16,392 bases of DNA from Bacteroidales bacterium. GTDB taxonomy: Bacteria; Bacteroidota; Bacteroidia; Bacteroidales; WCHB1-69. Both the position numbers and the translations under genes were made by a program. The stretch's first letter is position 1, and each line of letters opens with the position of its first letter. Of the stretch, positions 8,421-15,992 are shown in pieces. The stretch spans positions 1 through 16,392 of the forward strand of contig JAQUGA010000033.1 of the NCBI GenBank assembly GCA_028684405.1. Direction: 5' to 3'. The notes under the pieces were generated by a model. That model had not been told where the DNA came from, ran no database searches, and worked only from the letters and a program-made list of their open reading frames with translations.

Positions 8421-8990
8421 ATGAAGAAGAAAATTGAGCTACACAAAAAGAAAGTCGAATACACCCTAAAGGTGAGCAAGCGAGCCAGGCGGATGAGATT
8501 GGCTATCTATTGTGATGGCAATTTTGTGGTAACCGCTCCGCGACATATGAGTGAGAACGTCATTGAGCAATTCATAATTAGAAAATCGCAGTGGGTGCTT
8601 GATAAGTTGGATTATTTCAAAAGCATCTCTGGACAGGTATTTGCAAAGGGTACCAAAAAAGACTATGCGGAATATAAAGATCAAGCACTGGCTTTAGCTG
8701 AAAAGCGAATCGAGTATTTTAATAAGATCTACGGTTTTAAGTTCAATAAAATTAATATAAAAAACCAGAAGACTCGCTGGGGTAGCTGTTCAAGAAAAGG
8801 AAATCTTAATTTTAATTACAAAATCGCTCTACTTCCCGAAAGATTGGCTGACTACATTATCGTCCATGAACTTTGCCACTTGAAAGAATTTAACCACTCA
8901 CAAAAGTTTTGGAATTTAGTCGCTAAAATGATGCCTGATTATTTGGAAATCAGAAACGAGCTGAAAATAAGCGGAATTAAATTTGTTTAA
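8421..8990 (+). CDS. YgjP-type zinc metallopeptidase (DUF45/WLM-like)
   Basis: This 189-residue protein belongs to the YgjP-like family (PF01863), small predicted zinc metalloproteases often found beside type I restriction genes. The zinc site is HELCH (H149, E150, H153) with H159 as the third ligand in the FNHSQKFW segment. Upstream conserved features include TRWGSCS and the N-terminal basic segment SKRARRMRLAI. Length and motif order match the family, and no residue is missing. The start lies two bases after the hsdR stop, which indicates co-transcription. A likely role is turnover or regulation of the R-M complex (type I systems are known to be restrained by proteolysis), but the substrate is inferred, not shown. 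Confidence 0.92.
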   Translation: MKKKIELHKKKVEYTLKVSKRARRMRLAIYCDGNFVVTAPRHMSENVIEQFIIRKSQWVLDKLDYFKSISGQVFAKGTKKDYAEYKDQALALAEKRIEYFNKIYGFKFNKINIKNQKTRWGSCSRKGNLNFNYKIALLPERLADYIIVHELCHLKEFNHSQKFWNLVAKMMPDYLEIRNELKISGIKFV

Positions 8991-8994
8991 TATT

Positions 8995-11445
8995 ATGGAA
9001 ACTGCACCATATTCAATTTACATAAACCACCGACCATTTCGGATAGCTTTTCTTTTGAATCCAACTACAGATGCCGCATGGATAGATGCGATTATCAAGT
9101 TTAATCGAGAAAAATGGGGAGGAAGATTTAATCCAATAATTCTTACGGACGGAACTACAATCGCTGATGATTGGTGGAAATTTCTCCGGGGATATGATCC
9201 GGATATTATTTGTTCAACAGTCCCTCTTTCGGATGAATTGCGAAAAAAGATACATATTTTTCTCTCCCCACTTCGTGTTGAAGAATTAGCATCAGATCAG
9301 GTGTATATAAGAGTTGATGATTATCCGCTCACAATATTACCGACTGGTAGAAACGTATCTAAAATAGGCATTCCTAACTTCGATGAAAAGAACAACCTTA
9401 TAGTATTTGAGATTGACGAAACAACACCAGAGATCATCAAAAGTTTTTTGGAACGTAATTTTGGTTTGCTTGAACAGGGACGGATGATGACATACCATCT
9501 CAAGAAAGCATTAGAAACATGCCAAATCAAGAAATATAAAGTAACCAACGAGGAAACTCTTAACGAGGCATTGTTAGATTTAGGGGAATGGCGTACTCGG
9601 GCAGTATTTCCGTCTCAAATCTGCGCTTTGCCAAACTCTATAAAGGAGTCACATCACGCTTATGATAACGAAGGTTTTGAAATTGTTATAGGAGATAGTG
9701 CAGATGAAATTGTGCGCTTTTGGAACCGTACTCTAGAAATGGGTGCGTGGTTGCGTACCAGCATAACTAGTTTGTGGCTTCCTACCGAGCTTGCAAATAG
9801 TGTAACACTTAAGCCTGGGCTCGGTAAATTTATTAATCGATATACGGGGAGCGCCGCAAATGACCATAATCGTCGCGCACGTTTTACCTCATTTACTATT
9901 GCAGGGGCCGATTTACAAATTATTGCAAACTCTTTTCAAACAACTATTTGGCATCCACGACCCGTGGCACAATTTACATCACACCCGATGCCAGATTATG
10001 AATCACAAGGACATTACTTTTTTCTCAGGCAAGGGTTAGATTTTCACCGAGCTCATTCTAATGAAGAATATTTAATCCTTGATGAGCCTGATATAGAACA
10101 AGGATCTATGGGTGGAGAGAATTGGTTTACTGACCTGTATATCCAGTATAGACCAGAACGTTTTAAAAATATCATAGGAAGAGATTATTGGTGGCAACTT
10201 CCTAAACGAAATAGCTTATTACGAGATCTGCAATTTTTCAATAAACCGGCACGAATTAATGAGCACGGCATGTTTAGTGTGCTAATGAGACGAAAGACAA
10301 GTATTATGGTTAGCCAAGATGACGGGGCTTTAACAGTAAAGATTCCTGAGGATAGTTCTATCTTTCATGCTTTAATTTGCGGTGAACGTTTTGATTGTAT
10401 TGATCGAGGAGATAGGGAAAGATTTTTATCTCGTCCTTTTTACCACCTGCAACGTTCAGACAAAGGAATGTATTTGTCCGGAGTTCTTGGGCTATTCCCA
10501 GATCTTCTGAATGCACACCGACTCTTTGAGGAGAGGTACTGGCGAAATCTTTTTGAGAGAATGGCTAATCATAATCCTGAGAAGGATAATCAAATACAGC
10601 AAGAACTTTTAAACAAGTTGAGTAAAAAGATTGATTCAGGATTGGATTTTAAAAATAATCGCGCAAGGGAATGGTTAGCTCACAATGTTTTTAATATTGC
10701 GAAAAAATACAGCAAAGAAGAAATTGATCTTGATTATAATACTATGTGTGATCTCGCCAGAGAGGAAACCGATGGATACAACAAGAATCCTTCGGGACAA
10801 ACTATTGAGTTTGATGAGGATGATTTCAGGGATAAACTATCTGATCTTGTTGAAATGAATATTTTACAACTCGGAATCAAGCCAAGGTGTCCTAAATGTG
10901 GGTATCGCATTTGGTACAGGATCGACGATACAAAACAAAAAATAATTTGCCGTGGTTGCGGATATGAATTTACTGTGCCTGCTGAGACGAAGTGGTTTTA
11001 TCGTCTCAATAACCTTGTTCGAGCGGCTGTTTCTTTGCATGGGACAGTACCGCTCCTCATTACACTGGGACAATTGATGGGAGACTCTCGATCTTCCGCA
11101 ATGTTTATGCCCAGTCTTGAGCTGTTACAAAAAGAAGAAGGTGGGGATAGAAAAATGACAATTTATGGAGAGCTTGATTTGGTCTGTATTAAAGACGGAA
11201 AATTTGTAATTGGGGAGATAAAACAGTCGGTTGGATTATTTAGCCCCGATGATTTTAAGCGTATGGAGAATGTTGCTAAAATGATTCGTCCGGATGCAAT
11301 CATATTTTCATCTTTAGATAAAGAACCCAATACTTTTGTAAAGGAAAGTATTGAAAAACTTAAAACTGAGTTGGCTAATTTAGAGATAAATGTTGAGTGG
11401 TATCCAATTCATTATTGGGTATTTGAACCTCACCCGGTAAGATAG
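8995..11445 (+). CDS. Large protein with Cys4 zinc ribbon and C-terminal PD-(D/E)XK nuclease motif, family not recognised
   Basis: The N-terminal ~100 residues alternate strands and helices (RIAFLLNP, PIILTDGT, PDIICSTVPLS), suggesting a Rossmann- or receiver-like fold. A long middle section of about 500 residues shows no motif I know. Near the C-terminus a zinc ribbon has C632, C635, C652 and C655, followed by a nuclease-like core with E726/D728 and E741-I-K743 in the pattern ELDL...GEIKQ, typical of PD-(D/E)XK enzymes. The frame extends to a TTG at 8983 that overlaps the peptidase stop; I prefer the ATG at 8995, four bases after that stop, although a GGA at 8972-8974 is spaced better for the TTG. 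It is the last gene of the operon, before a strong terminator. A second effector nuclease of the restriction system is the best guess. I cannot name the N-terminal domains. Confidence 0.85.
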   Translation: METAPYSIYINHRPFRIAFLLNPTTDAAWIDAIIKFNREKWGGRFNPIILTDGTTIADDWWKFLRGYDPDIICSTVPLSDELRKKIHIFLSPLRVEELASDQVYIRVDDYPLTILPTGRNVSKIGIPNFDEKNNLIVFEIDETTPEIIKSFLERNFGLLEQGRMMTYHLKKALETCQIKKYKVTNEETLNEALLDLGEWRTRAVFPSQICALPNSIKESHHAYDNEGFEIVIGDSADEIVRFWNRTLEMGAWLRTSITSLWLPTELANSVTLKPGLGKFINRYTGSAANDHNRRARFTSFTIAGADLQIIANSFQTTIWHPRPVAQFTSHPMPDYESQGHYFFLRQGLDFHRAHSNEEYLILDEPDIEQGSMGGENWFTDLYIQYRPERFKNIIGRDYWWQLPKRNSLLRDLQFFNKPARINEHGMFSVLMRRKTSIMVSQDDGALTVKIPEDSSIFHALICGERFDCIDRGDRERFLSRPFYHLQRSDKGMYLSGVLGLFPDLLNAHRLFEERYWRNLFERMANHNPEKDNQIQQELLNKLSKKIDSGLDFKNNRAREWLAHNVFNIAKKYSKEEIDLDYNTMCDLAREETDGYNKNPSGQTIEFDEDDFRDKLSDLVEMNILQLGIKPRCPKCGYRIWYRIDDTKQKIICRGCGYEFTVPAETKWFYRLNNLVRAAVSLHGTVPLLITLGQLMGDSRSSAMFMPSLELLQKEEGGDRKMTIYGELDLVCIKDGKFVIGEIKQSVGLFSPDDFKRMENVAKMIRPDAIIFSSLDKEPNTFVKESIEKLKTELANLEINVEWYPIHYWVFEPHPVR

Positions 11446-11531
11446 TATTTGCTATTATGCCATATAGGCGGTCTTTTAGGAGGCTGTTGGCAACAACTGA
11501 TCTGTCATAGACTTTAAAATTAGTTAAATCT

Positions 11532-11567
11532 ATACAAAATAACGCCATTACAGGCGTTATTTTGTAT
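11532..11567. terminator. Strong bidirectional terminator closing the R-M operon
   Basis: A perfect 15-bp inverted repeat (11532-11546 with 11553-11567) has a six-base loop, attaca. The GC-rich part is near the loop and AT pairs with a T-rich run lie at the base. It is about 86 bp after the stop of the zinc-ribbon nuclease gene and before the promoter of the toxin-antitoxin module, so it separates the two operons. Confidence 0.88.
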
Positions 11568-11584
11568 TTGTGGAAAACAGCATA

Positions 11585-11613
11585 TTGACTTATTTAATTA
11601 CATGGTATATCAT
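11585..11613 (+). promoter_or_regulatory. Sigma-70-like promoter of the higBA module
   Basis: TTGACT (11585-11590) and TATCAT (11608-11613) are separated by 17 bases. The predicted start of transcription near 11620 leaves a leader of about 35 bases before the toxin ATG at 11655. The -10 box and start point fall inside the palindrome described at 11595-11645, as expected for an autorepressed toxin-antitoxin promoter. Confidence 0.6.
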
Positions 11614-11645
11614 TCCCAATATGGGAGCGTATCATAATGTAATTA
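11595..11645. promoter_or_regulatory. Composite palindromic operator of higBA
   Basis: Two nested inverted repeats share one centre at base 11620: nine-base outer arms taattacat (11595-11603) and atgtaatta (11637-11645), and five-base inner arms tccca (11614-11618) and tggga (11622-11626). The hexamer tatcat also occurs twice, at 11608 and 11630. The dyad covers the -10 box and the likely transcription start. HigA-type antitoxins repress their own promoters, so the inner repeat is a good candidate for the HTH half-sites. Binding is inferred. Confidence 0.55.
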
Positions 11646-11654
11646 TTAATAAAC

Positions 11655-11942
11655 ATGAAGTTACTAGGAAAAACAACACTGCAAGACTTTAAAGCTAGAC
11701 ACGCTGATGCCAAGCCTAGTATTGAGTCATGGGAGGCTGAGGTTGAGGAAGCTCAATGGGATACCCCACACCAATTGAAGTCGAGATATCCTAAGGCAAG
11801 TTTTGTCGGTGGTCTGAAGGTCGTATTCAATTTTTGTTGGAATAAGTATAGGTTGCTAACGACGGTCAATTATAAAAATAAGATAATTTTAGTTGATAAA
11901 ATTGGTACTCATAAGGAATATGATAAATGGAATTTAAATTAA
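11655..11942 (+). CDS. HigB-like mRNA interferase toxin
   Basis: The 95-residue protein matches the HigB-type toxin family (PF09907) in length and pattern: an N-terminal helical part, then WDTPHQLKSRYPKASF, VVFNFCWNKYRLLTTVNY and the C-terminal KIGTHKEYDKW. Members of this RelE-fold family cut mRNA on the ribosome and are neutralised by the antitoxin encoded just downstream. The toxin-first order is typical of hig loci. No SD is visible before the ATG. The stop lies five bases before the preferred antitoxin start, so translation is likely coupled. The fold and partner are well supported; the cleavage activity is assumed from the family. Confidence 0.88.
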   Translation: MKLLGKTTLQDFKARHADAKPSIESWEAEVEEAQWDTPHQLKSRYPKASFVGGLKVVFNFCWNKYRLLTTVNYKNKIILVDKIGTHKEYDKWNLN

Positions 11943-11947
11943 AAAAT

Positions 11948-13159
11948 ATGAGCAAAATTAAATTTATAAAAACTGAACCAGACTATAAAGAAGCACTTGA
12001 TTTAATAAGAGTGCTATTAAGCCATGACCCTGATCCTAATTCTGATGAAGGTGAACAACTTTCTTTACTTAGTACCCTTGTCCAAGACTATGAAGCCCGT
12101 TCCTTACCGGAATCACTTCCTAGTCCGATTGATGCAATTAAATTTAGAATGGAGCAAGCTGACCTTAAACCAGCTGACTTAATACCATATATTGGAAGCA
12201 GAGGAAGAGTCTCCGAAATACTTTCTGGCAAACGTCCACTTACCTTAGAAATGGTAAGAGCCTTAGAAGCTGGACTCGGAATTCCAGCAAAAGTGCTAAT
12301 AAGAAAACCCGAGATGGAAAGTAATTCCGAATATCAAGGTTGGGATAATCGCCTAGTTACAGAAATGGAAACTCGTGGCTACTTTGGCAACAAATCACTT
12401 AAAAAATTTAGTAAACTAGATTTATTGAAGGATTTCTTTTCCTCAATCGGGGCTCAACCACAAATGGCAGTTATGTTACGTAAATCCAGCTACAGATCAT
12501 CTCCTCTTACAGACAAAAGAGCTTTAATTGCTTGGTCAAATCGTGTCATTCAAAAAGCTAAAAAAATAAAGACTACAAAAAAATACAAAGATGGCGTTAT
12601 TGATCTTAATTTTATGCAAGAATTTGTAAAATTAAGCTCTAAAGAAAATGGGGTCATTTTAGCGCAAAAGCATCTTAAAGAAATTGGTATCATTCTAGTT
12701 GTTGAACCACATTTTTCTAAGACATATTTAGACGGAGCTGCGATTCTAGTTAATAAAGAAAATCCTGTTATAGGATTAACCTTAAGATATGACCGCTTAG
12801 ATAATTTTTGGTTTACATTAATGCATGAATTATCCCACATCTCATTACACTATAATCAAGACGTTAGCTTGTTCTATGATGAACTCGAATCTACTGTTAT
12901 TGATTTGGATGAAAAAGAAAAAGAAGCTGACTCTTTAGCTGAAGAATCATTGTTACCTAAAGCTAAATGGGAAGTTAGCCCAGCAAGACTCATCCCATCT
13001 TCAATGGCGGCAAACAGTCTAGCTAAAGAACTGGGGGTACATGTCGCCATTATTGCTGGTCAAATTAGACACAAAGGAAACAAGTACGTTTATCTTAATA
13101 AAATTATTAATGAGGCCAAAGTAAGAAATTACTTTCCTGATGTAAAATGGACTAAATAA
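11948..13159 (+). CDS. HigA-like antitoxin fused to an ImmA/IrrE-type zinc peptidase domain
   Basis: Residues 1-118 resemble the COG5499 HigA type: an acidic N-terminal segment (HDPDPNSDEGEQLSLLSTLV) and an XRE helix-turn-helix at about 61-116 (GSRGRVSEILSGKRPLTLEM). After a linker of about 120 residues, the C-terminal part is an ImmA/IrrE-like metallopeptidase with HELSH (293-297) and downstream E326-A-D328, which would complete the zinc site. It should bind and repress the higBA promoter and neutralise HigB. The peptidase could cut a repressor or the antitoxin itself under stress, as ImmA and IrrE do with their repressors; that is inference. A longer start at 11927 overlaps the toxin gene; the ATG at 11948 gives the usual family N-terminus. 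The next gene begins one base after the stop. Confidence 0.9.
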   Translation: MSKIKFIKTEPDYKEALDLIRVLLSHDPDPNSDEGEQLSLLSTLVQDYEARSLPESLPSPIDAIKFRMEQADLKPADLIPYIGSRGRVSEILSGKRPLTLEMVRALEAGLGIPAKVLIRKPEMESNSEYQGWDNRLVTEMETRGYFGNKSLKKFSKLDLLKDFFSSIGAQPQMAVMLRKSSYRSSPLTDKRALIAWSNRVIQKAKKIKTTKKYKDGVIDLNFMQEFVKLSSKENGVILAQKHLKEIGIILVVEPHFSKTYLDGAAILVNKENPVIGLTLRYDRLDNFWFTLMHELSHISLHYNQDVSLFYDELESTVIDLDEKEKEADSLAEESLLPKAKWEVSPARLIPSSMAANSLAKELGVHVAIIAGQIRHKGNKYVYLNKIINEAKVRNYFPDVKWTK

Positions 13160-13160
13160 T

Positions 13161-14258
13161 ATGTTTAATTCAAAACACTACATACCAATATTGAAATGGA
13201 AACGAGCCGAACAAGGAGCTTTAGGTGGTTTGACTGATGAAAATAAAAAGAATATTACTCCATTGATTCAATTTGTTATGCCAAAACAAAAACCCCAAGA
13301 TACACTGGAAGAGGTTGTGGCAAAATTCAAAAAACAGCTAACCTTGATTCCAGATAGAATAATTGAAGTTTGGGGCAATAGCCCGATCTTTGTTGATTTT
13401 AGCCTATTGTTCACCACCGAACTTAAAATTGACAGTATAAAATCAATCTTAACGGCAGGTAATCAAAAACAGGCTACCTTTGTTCCCGTCATCTATTTAA
13501 ATGATGATCCCAAAATTAAAAACACGGCCTGTTTGTTGGCAGATGAAACAAAGAGTGGTCTCTGTTTACGATTGGTATGCTCAGATTTTTCTGATTTATC
13601 AAAACTAAATAATAGTATTACCGAATTTATTTCGCATTATAAAATTAAAGAGGATAGTATTGACTTATTAGTGGATATAAAAGAACTTGATAATAATGGA
13701 GAAAAATATAAAGAATATTTTTATCTCAGTCAGAATATTATTAATTTATTGAAATGGAGAACCTTTATTTTTTCCGGGAGTTCTTTTCCAAAAGATTTGT
13801 CATTATGTAAAATTGACGAAGAAAATCTAATTCCTCGTGTTGAATGGAAAAAATGGAAAGAGCAATATTCCGATAGAAATATTAAAAGAAAACCATCCTT
13901 TTCTGATTATGCTATCCAATATCCAGTATATGAAGAGATCTCTCAATTTTTTCATCCAACAACTAGTATAAAATATACACTAGATGAAGATTGGTTTATT
14001 ATGAAAGGAAGGAAGCAAAAATTTGAATTGTATCTGGCCAGTGCTGCTGAGTTAGTGAAAGACATTCGATATTATGGTGAAAATTTTAGTGCTGGCGACA
14101 AACAAATAGCAGAAAAAGCCAAGCACTTTCCGAAGTACATGGAAGGAAAAAATAAAGGAGTGGATATTAAAGGCACAGGAAGTACGGAGACATGGCTAGT
14201 AGTTGGTATCAACCACCATATGACAGTAGTGGCGACTCAGATCTCCAATCTGCCCTAA
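13161..14258 (+). CDS. T4 beta-family protein (PF14350-like)
   Basis: The 365-residue protein opens with YIPILKWKRAEQGAL and continues ITPLIQFVMPK, the N-terminal signature of proteins annotated as beta family (named after a phage T4 gene). It closes with ETWLVVGINHHMTVVATQI, the matching C-terminal motif, so it appears full length. No catalytic residues are established for the family, and the biochemical role is unknown. It starts one base after the HigA-fusion stop and is probably co-transcribed with the toxin-antitoxin pair. Its last 50 bp lie under the 3' end of the minus-strand sce7726-like gene. Beta-like and sce7726-like proteins recur as neighbours, which suggests joint function. Confidence 0.82.
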   Translation: MFNSKHYIPILKWKRAEQGALGGLTDENKKNITPLIQFVMPKQKPQDTLEEVVAKFKKQLTLIPDRIIEVWGNSPIFVDFSLLFTTELKIDSIKSILTAGNQKQATFVPVIYLNDDPKIKNTACLLADETKSGLCLRLVCSDFSDLSKLNNSITEFISHYKIKEDSIDLLVDIKELDNNGEKYKEYFYLSQNIINLLKWRTFIFSGSSFPKDLSLCKIDEENLIPRVEWKKWKEQYSDRNIKRKPSFSDYAIQYPVYEEISQFFHPTTSIKYTLDEDWFIMKGRKQKFELYLASAAELVKDIRYYGENFSAGDKQIAEKAKHFPKYMEGKNKGVDIKGTGSTETWLVVGINHHMTVVATQISNLP

Positions 14259-14829
14259 AAAAAATTGTTTCTCTGACTTTTTTATTTAAAGTTTTTTGAT
14301 CTAAAACAGTAGATAATTTAATGTAAATTAAATCTCTGGGCTTGGAACGTAGTCCTTTTGCTTCATCCATATCTTCAAGAATTCTGAGAGCCTCTTCCCT
14401 CCAAAGAAGTTTTGCTACAGATATTTGATTTTGGTCTCTATTATTCTCTTCTTTTCTAATAGTATTAAAAATAACGTTTCCTTTAATGTCTACTTTCGCA
14501 GCTACAACACCCCACCAATCAGGAATCATCTTTATCGCCTCACATAAATGACTTTTGCCAACTACAAGCGTCATTTTATCAAATACGGAATTATATGCTT
14601 TAATTTGTTCAGGTAGTCTGAGTAGAGTGTCTTGATCACTTTTTATTTCATACCCATGCATAACACCATTTACTACAGCAATATCGATTCTTGCTTCACC
14701 ATGATGTAATCCTAATTCATCTATGATTCTAACGTGTTTATCTTTGGCGTGTTTTTTTTCTAATTTTTTCCTTAGAAGAACTCGTATCATTGAGTCATTT
14801 GTTGGTATGATATGGTAAGCCATTTTCAT
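14209..14829 (-). CDS. sce7726-family protein, probable PD-(D/E)XK nuclease
   Basis: The 206-residue protein has a restriction-endonuclease-like core: D49 in ARIDIAVV, E61-I-K63 in GYEIKSDQDTL, and Q75 in LPEQIKAYN. This matches the D...ExK...Q arrangement of PD-(D/E)XK enzymes and of the sce7726 family. No membrane segment or DNA-binding domain is evident. The ATG at 14829 is chosen; another ATG two codons later is possible, and neither has an SD. It is transcribed toward the beta gene and overlaps its 3' end by 50 bp, so each mRNA tail is antisense to the other. Cleavage activity and substrate are not shown. Confidence 0.8.
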   Translation of the reverse strand: MKMAYHIIPTNDSMIRVLLRKKLEKKHAKDKHVRIIDELGLHHGEARIDIAVVNGVMHGYEIKSDQDTLLRLPEQIKAYNSVFDKMTLVVGKSHLCEAIKMIPDWWGVVAAKVDIKGNVIFNTIRKEENNRDQNQISVAKLLWREEALRILEDMDEAKGLRSKPRDLIYIKLSTVLDQKTLNKKVRETIFFRADWRSESPLLSYGG

Positions 14830-15153
14830 TTTTATAAGATTAAATCTTTTTTATATAATTATTTTATCACAAAATTAAAAATATGGACATACTAAGATAT
14901 TTATAAATTTTCTTCTCGGTAAATTGCTTTGCAAATTTCTATTATTAGGCTAGAATATAGATAAGCTTGTGAAATTTTAAATTATTTGCATTTTTGGTAA
15001 AATAATCATAGAAATATGTCTTTACTTTTAAAGGTTATATGGTGGCTTTTATTCGAATCGGCTTTTTGTTAATAAAATATCTGTCTTGAGATACGAAGGC
15101 CAAAGAAGATTGCGATGTAATTTTAAAGTATTTTATTTACTTAAATATGGAGT

Positions 15154-15288
15154 TTGAATATATCTAAGGAAATATTATCGTTCCAGAAAAAACTTGAAAA
15201 GGTTGAGGGAATTACCTTAGAAGATATTTCTAAACTAGATATCGTTCCGCGACCTATTTCTTTCTTTAAAAAACTTGGATGTTTATAA
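15154..15288 (+). pseudogene. Short frame, possible remnant of an unrecognised gene
   Basis: A TTG-initiated frame of 44 codons has believable protein composition (EILSFQKKLEKVEG, ISKLDIVPRPISFFKKLG) but no recognised family. The TTG is preceded by GGAG with only one base of spacing, so translation initiation would be poor. An in-frame stop lies at 15142-15144. It is either a 3' fragment of a broken gene or a very small hypothetical protein. Confidence 0.22.
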
Positions 15289-15299
15289 TTCTATAGGCT

Positions 15300-15327
15300 T
15301 TGTTTAAAAATATTAAAACAAGATAAT
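15300..15327 (+). promoter_or_regulatory. Candidate promoter of the peptidase S51 gene
   Basis: TTGTTT (15300-15305) and GATAAT (15322-15327) are 16 bases apart. The predicted start near 15334 leaves only about seven bases before the ATG at 15341, so the mRNA would have almost no leader, which fits the missing SD. Confidence 0.4.
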
Positions 15328-15340
15328 TAATTCAAATAGT

Positions 15341-15985
15341 ATGAAATTATTTTTAACCTCGACTGGATTAGAGAACAAAAATATCTCTTATAAATTCGCA
15401 ATGATGTTTTTGCCAAAAGAGCCAAAAGATTTGTCTTTTTTGGTTGTATCGATTCAAGATTCTGAGCAAGATGCTTTTTATTTAGAAAAGACTTTGAGTG
15501 AAATAAAAAATACAGATGCTGTAAGTATCGATGTTTTTAAATTAGGAGAAGAAAAGTTTGTTACCGATAAAGAATATGATGTTGTCTTTGTTTGTGGTGG
15601 AAACACTTTTGATTATTTAGACAGAACAAGAAAAACTGGATTAGCTGATTATTTATTATCTTTTTCTAAAAAAGAAGAAAGTGTTTATGTGGGAGTTAGT
15701 GCAGGCAGTATTGTTGCCGGACCAGATATATCTATTGCTGGTTGGGGAAAAGAAGGCGAAAAAAACAATATTGGTTTAAAGGATTTGAGAGGATTAGGTT
15801 TGATTGATTTTTTAATCTATCCTCATTACAGAAAAGAATTAAAAAGTGAACTAGATGATTTTAAAAAGACGACAGGGTATAAAATTATTGACTTGCAAGA
15901 CGACCAAGCTTTTGTGGTAAATTATTCTAATTTCGAAAACGCAAAAGGTATTTGCAATTTTTATTATATTAATAAAAACTTATAG
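15341..15985 (+). CDS. Peptidase S51 family protein (dipeptidase E-like)
   Basis: The 214-residue protein has the class I glutamine amidotransferase-like fold of peptidase family S51. The nucleophile is S120 in the elbow GVSAGS, preceded by the substrate-loop motif CGGNTF (85-90). H162 in YPHYRKE is the likely catalytic histidine. Dipeptidase E cleaves Asp-X dipeptides; cyanophycinase is a relative. This sequence is closest in length to the small PepE-like group common in Gram-positive and CPR genomes, and its substrate cannot be set from motifs. No signal peptide is visible, so it is cytoplasmic. It stands alone on the plus strand, and its stop is seven bases before tRNA-Ser(CGA) with no terminator between, so read-through into the tRNA is likely. 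Confidence 0.9.
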   Translation: MKLFLTSTGLENKNISYKFAMMFLPKEPKDLSFLVVSIQDSEQDAFYLEKTLSEIKNTDAVSIDVFKLGEEKFVTDKEYDVVFVCGGNTFDYLDRTRKTGLADYLLSFSKKEESVYVGVSAGSIVAGPDISIAGWGKEGEKNNIGLKDLRGLGLIDFLIYPHYRKELKSELDDFKKTTGYKIIDLQDDQAFVVNYSNFENAKGICNFYYINKNL

Positions 15986-15992
15986 TTTACTT

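Larger units (their letters stand above)
14830..15340. other. Gene-poor AT-rich spacer with possible decayed coding remnants
   Basis: No convincing gene or RNA is seen in these 510 bases. There are two short frames: an 18-codon hydrophobic frame at 15016-15072 (MSLLLKVIWWLLFESAFC) and a 44-codon frame at 15154-15288. A 29-codon frame between them (15068-15157) is in another phase and ends exactly where the second begins. The pattern could reflect a frameshifted old gene or chance. The stretch marks the probable right edge of the accessory region. Confidence 0.6.

Noticed and set aside
4..14862. A 14-base repeat, ttttatataattat, at 4-17 and again at 14849-14862, as possible island-flanking direct repeats
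   Set aside because: The sequence is pure A/T and lies in promoter-like DNA at both ends (a -10 box at the left). Such matches are expected in this composition and do not form a credible attachment site.
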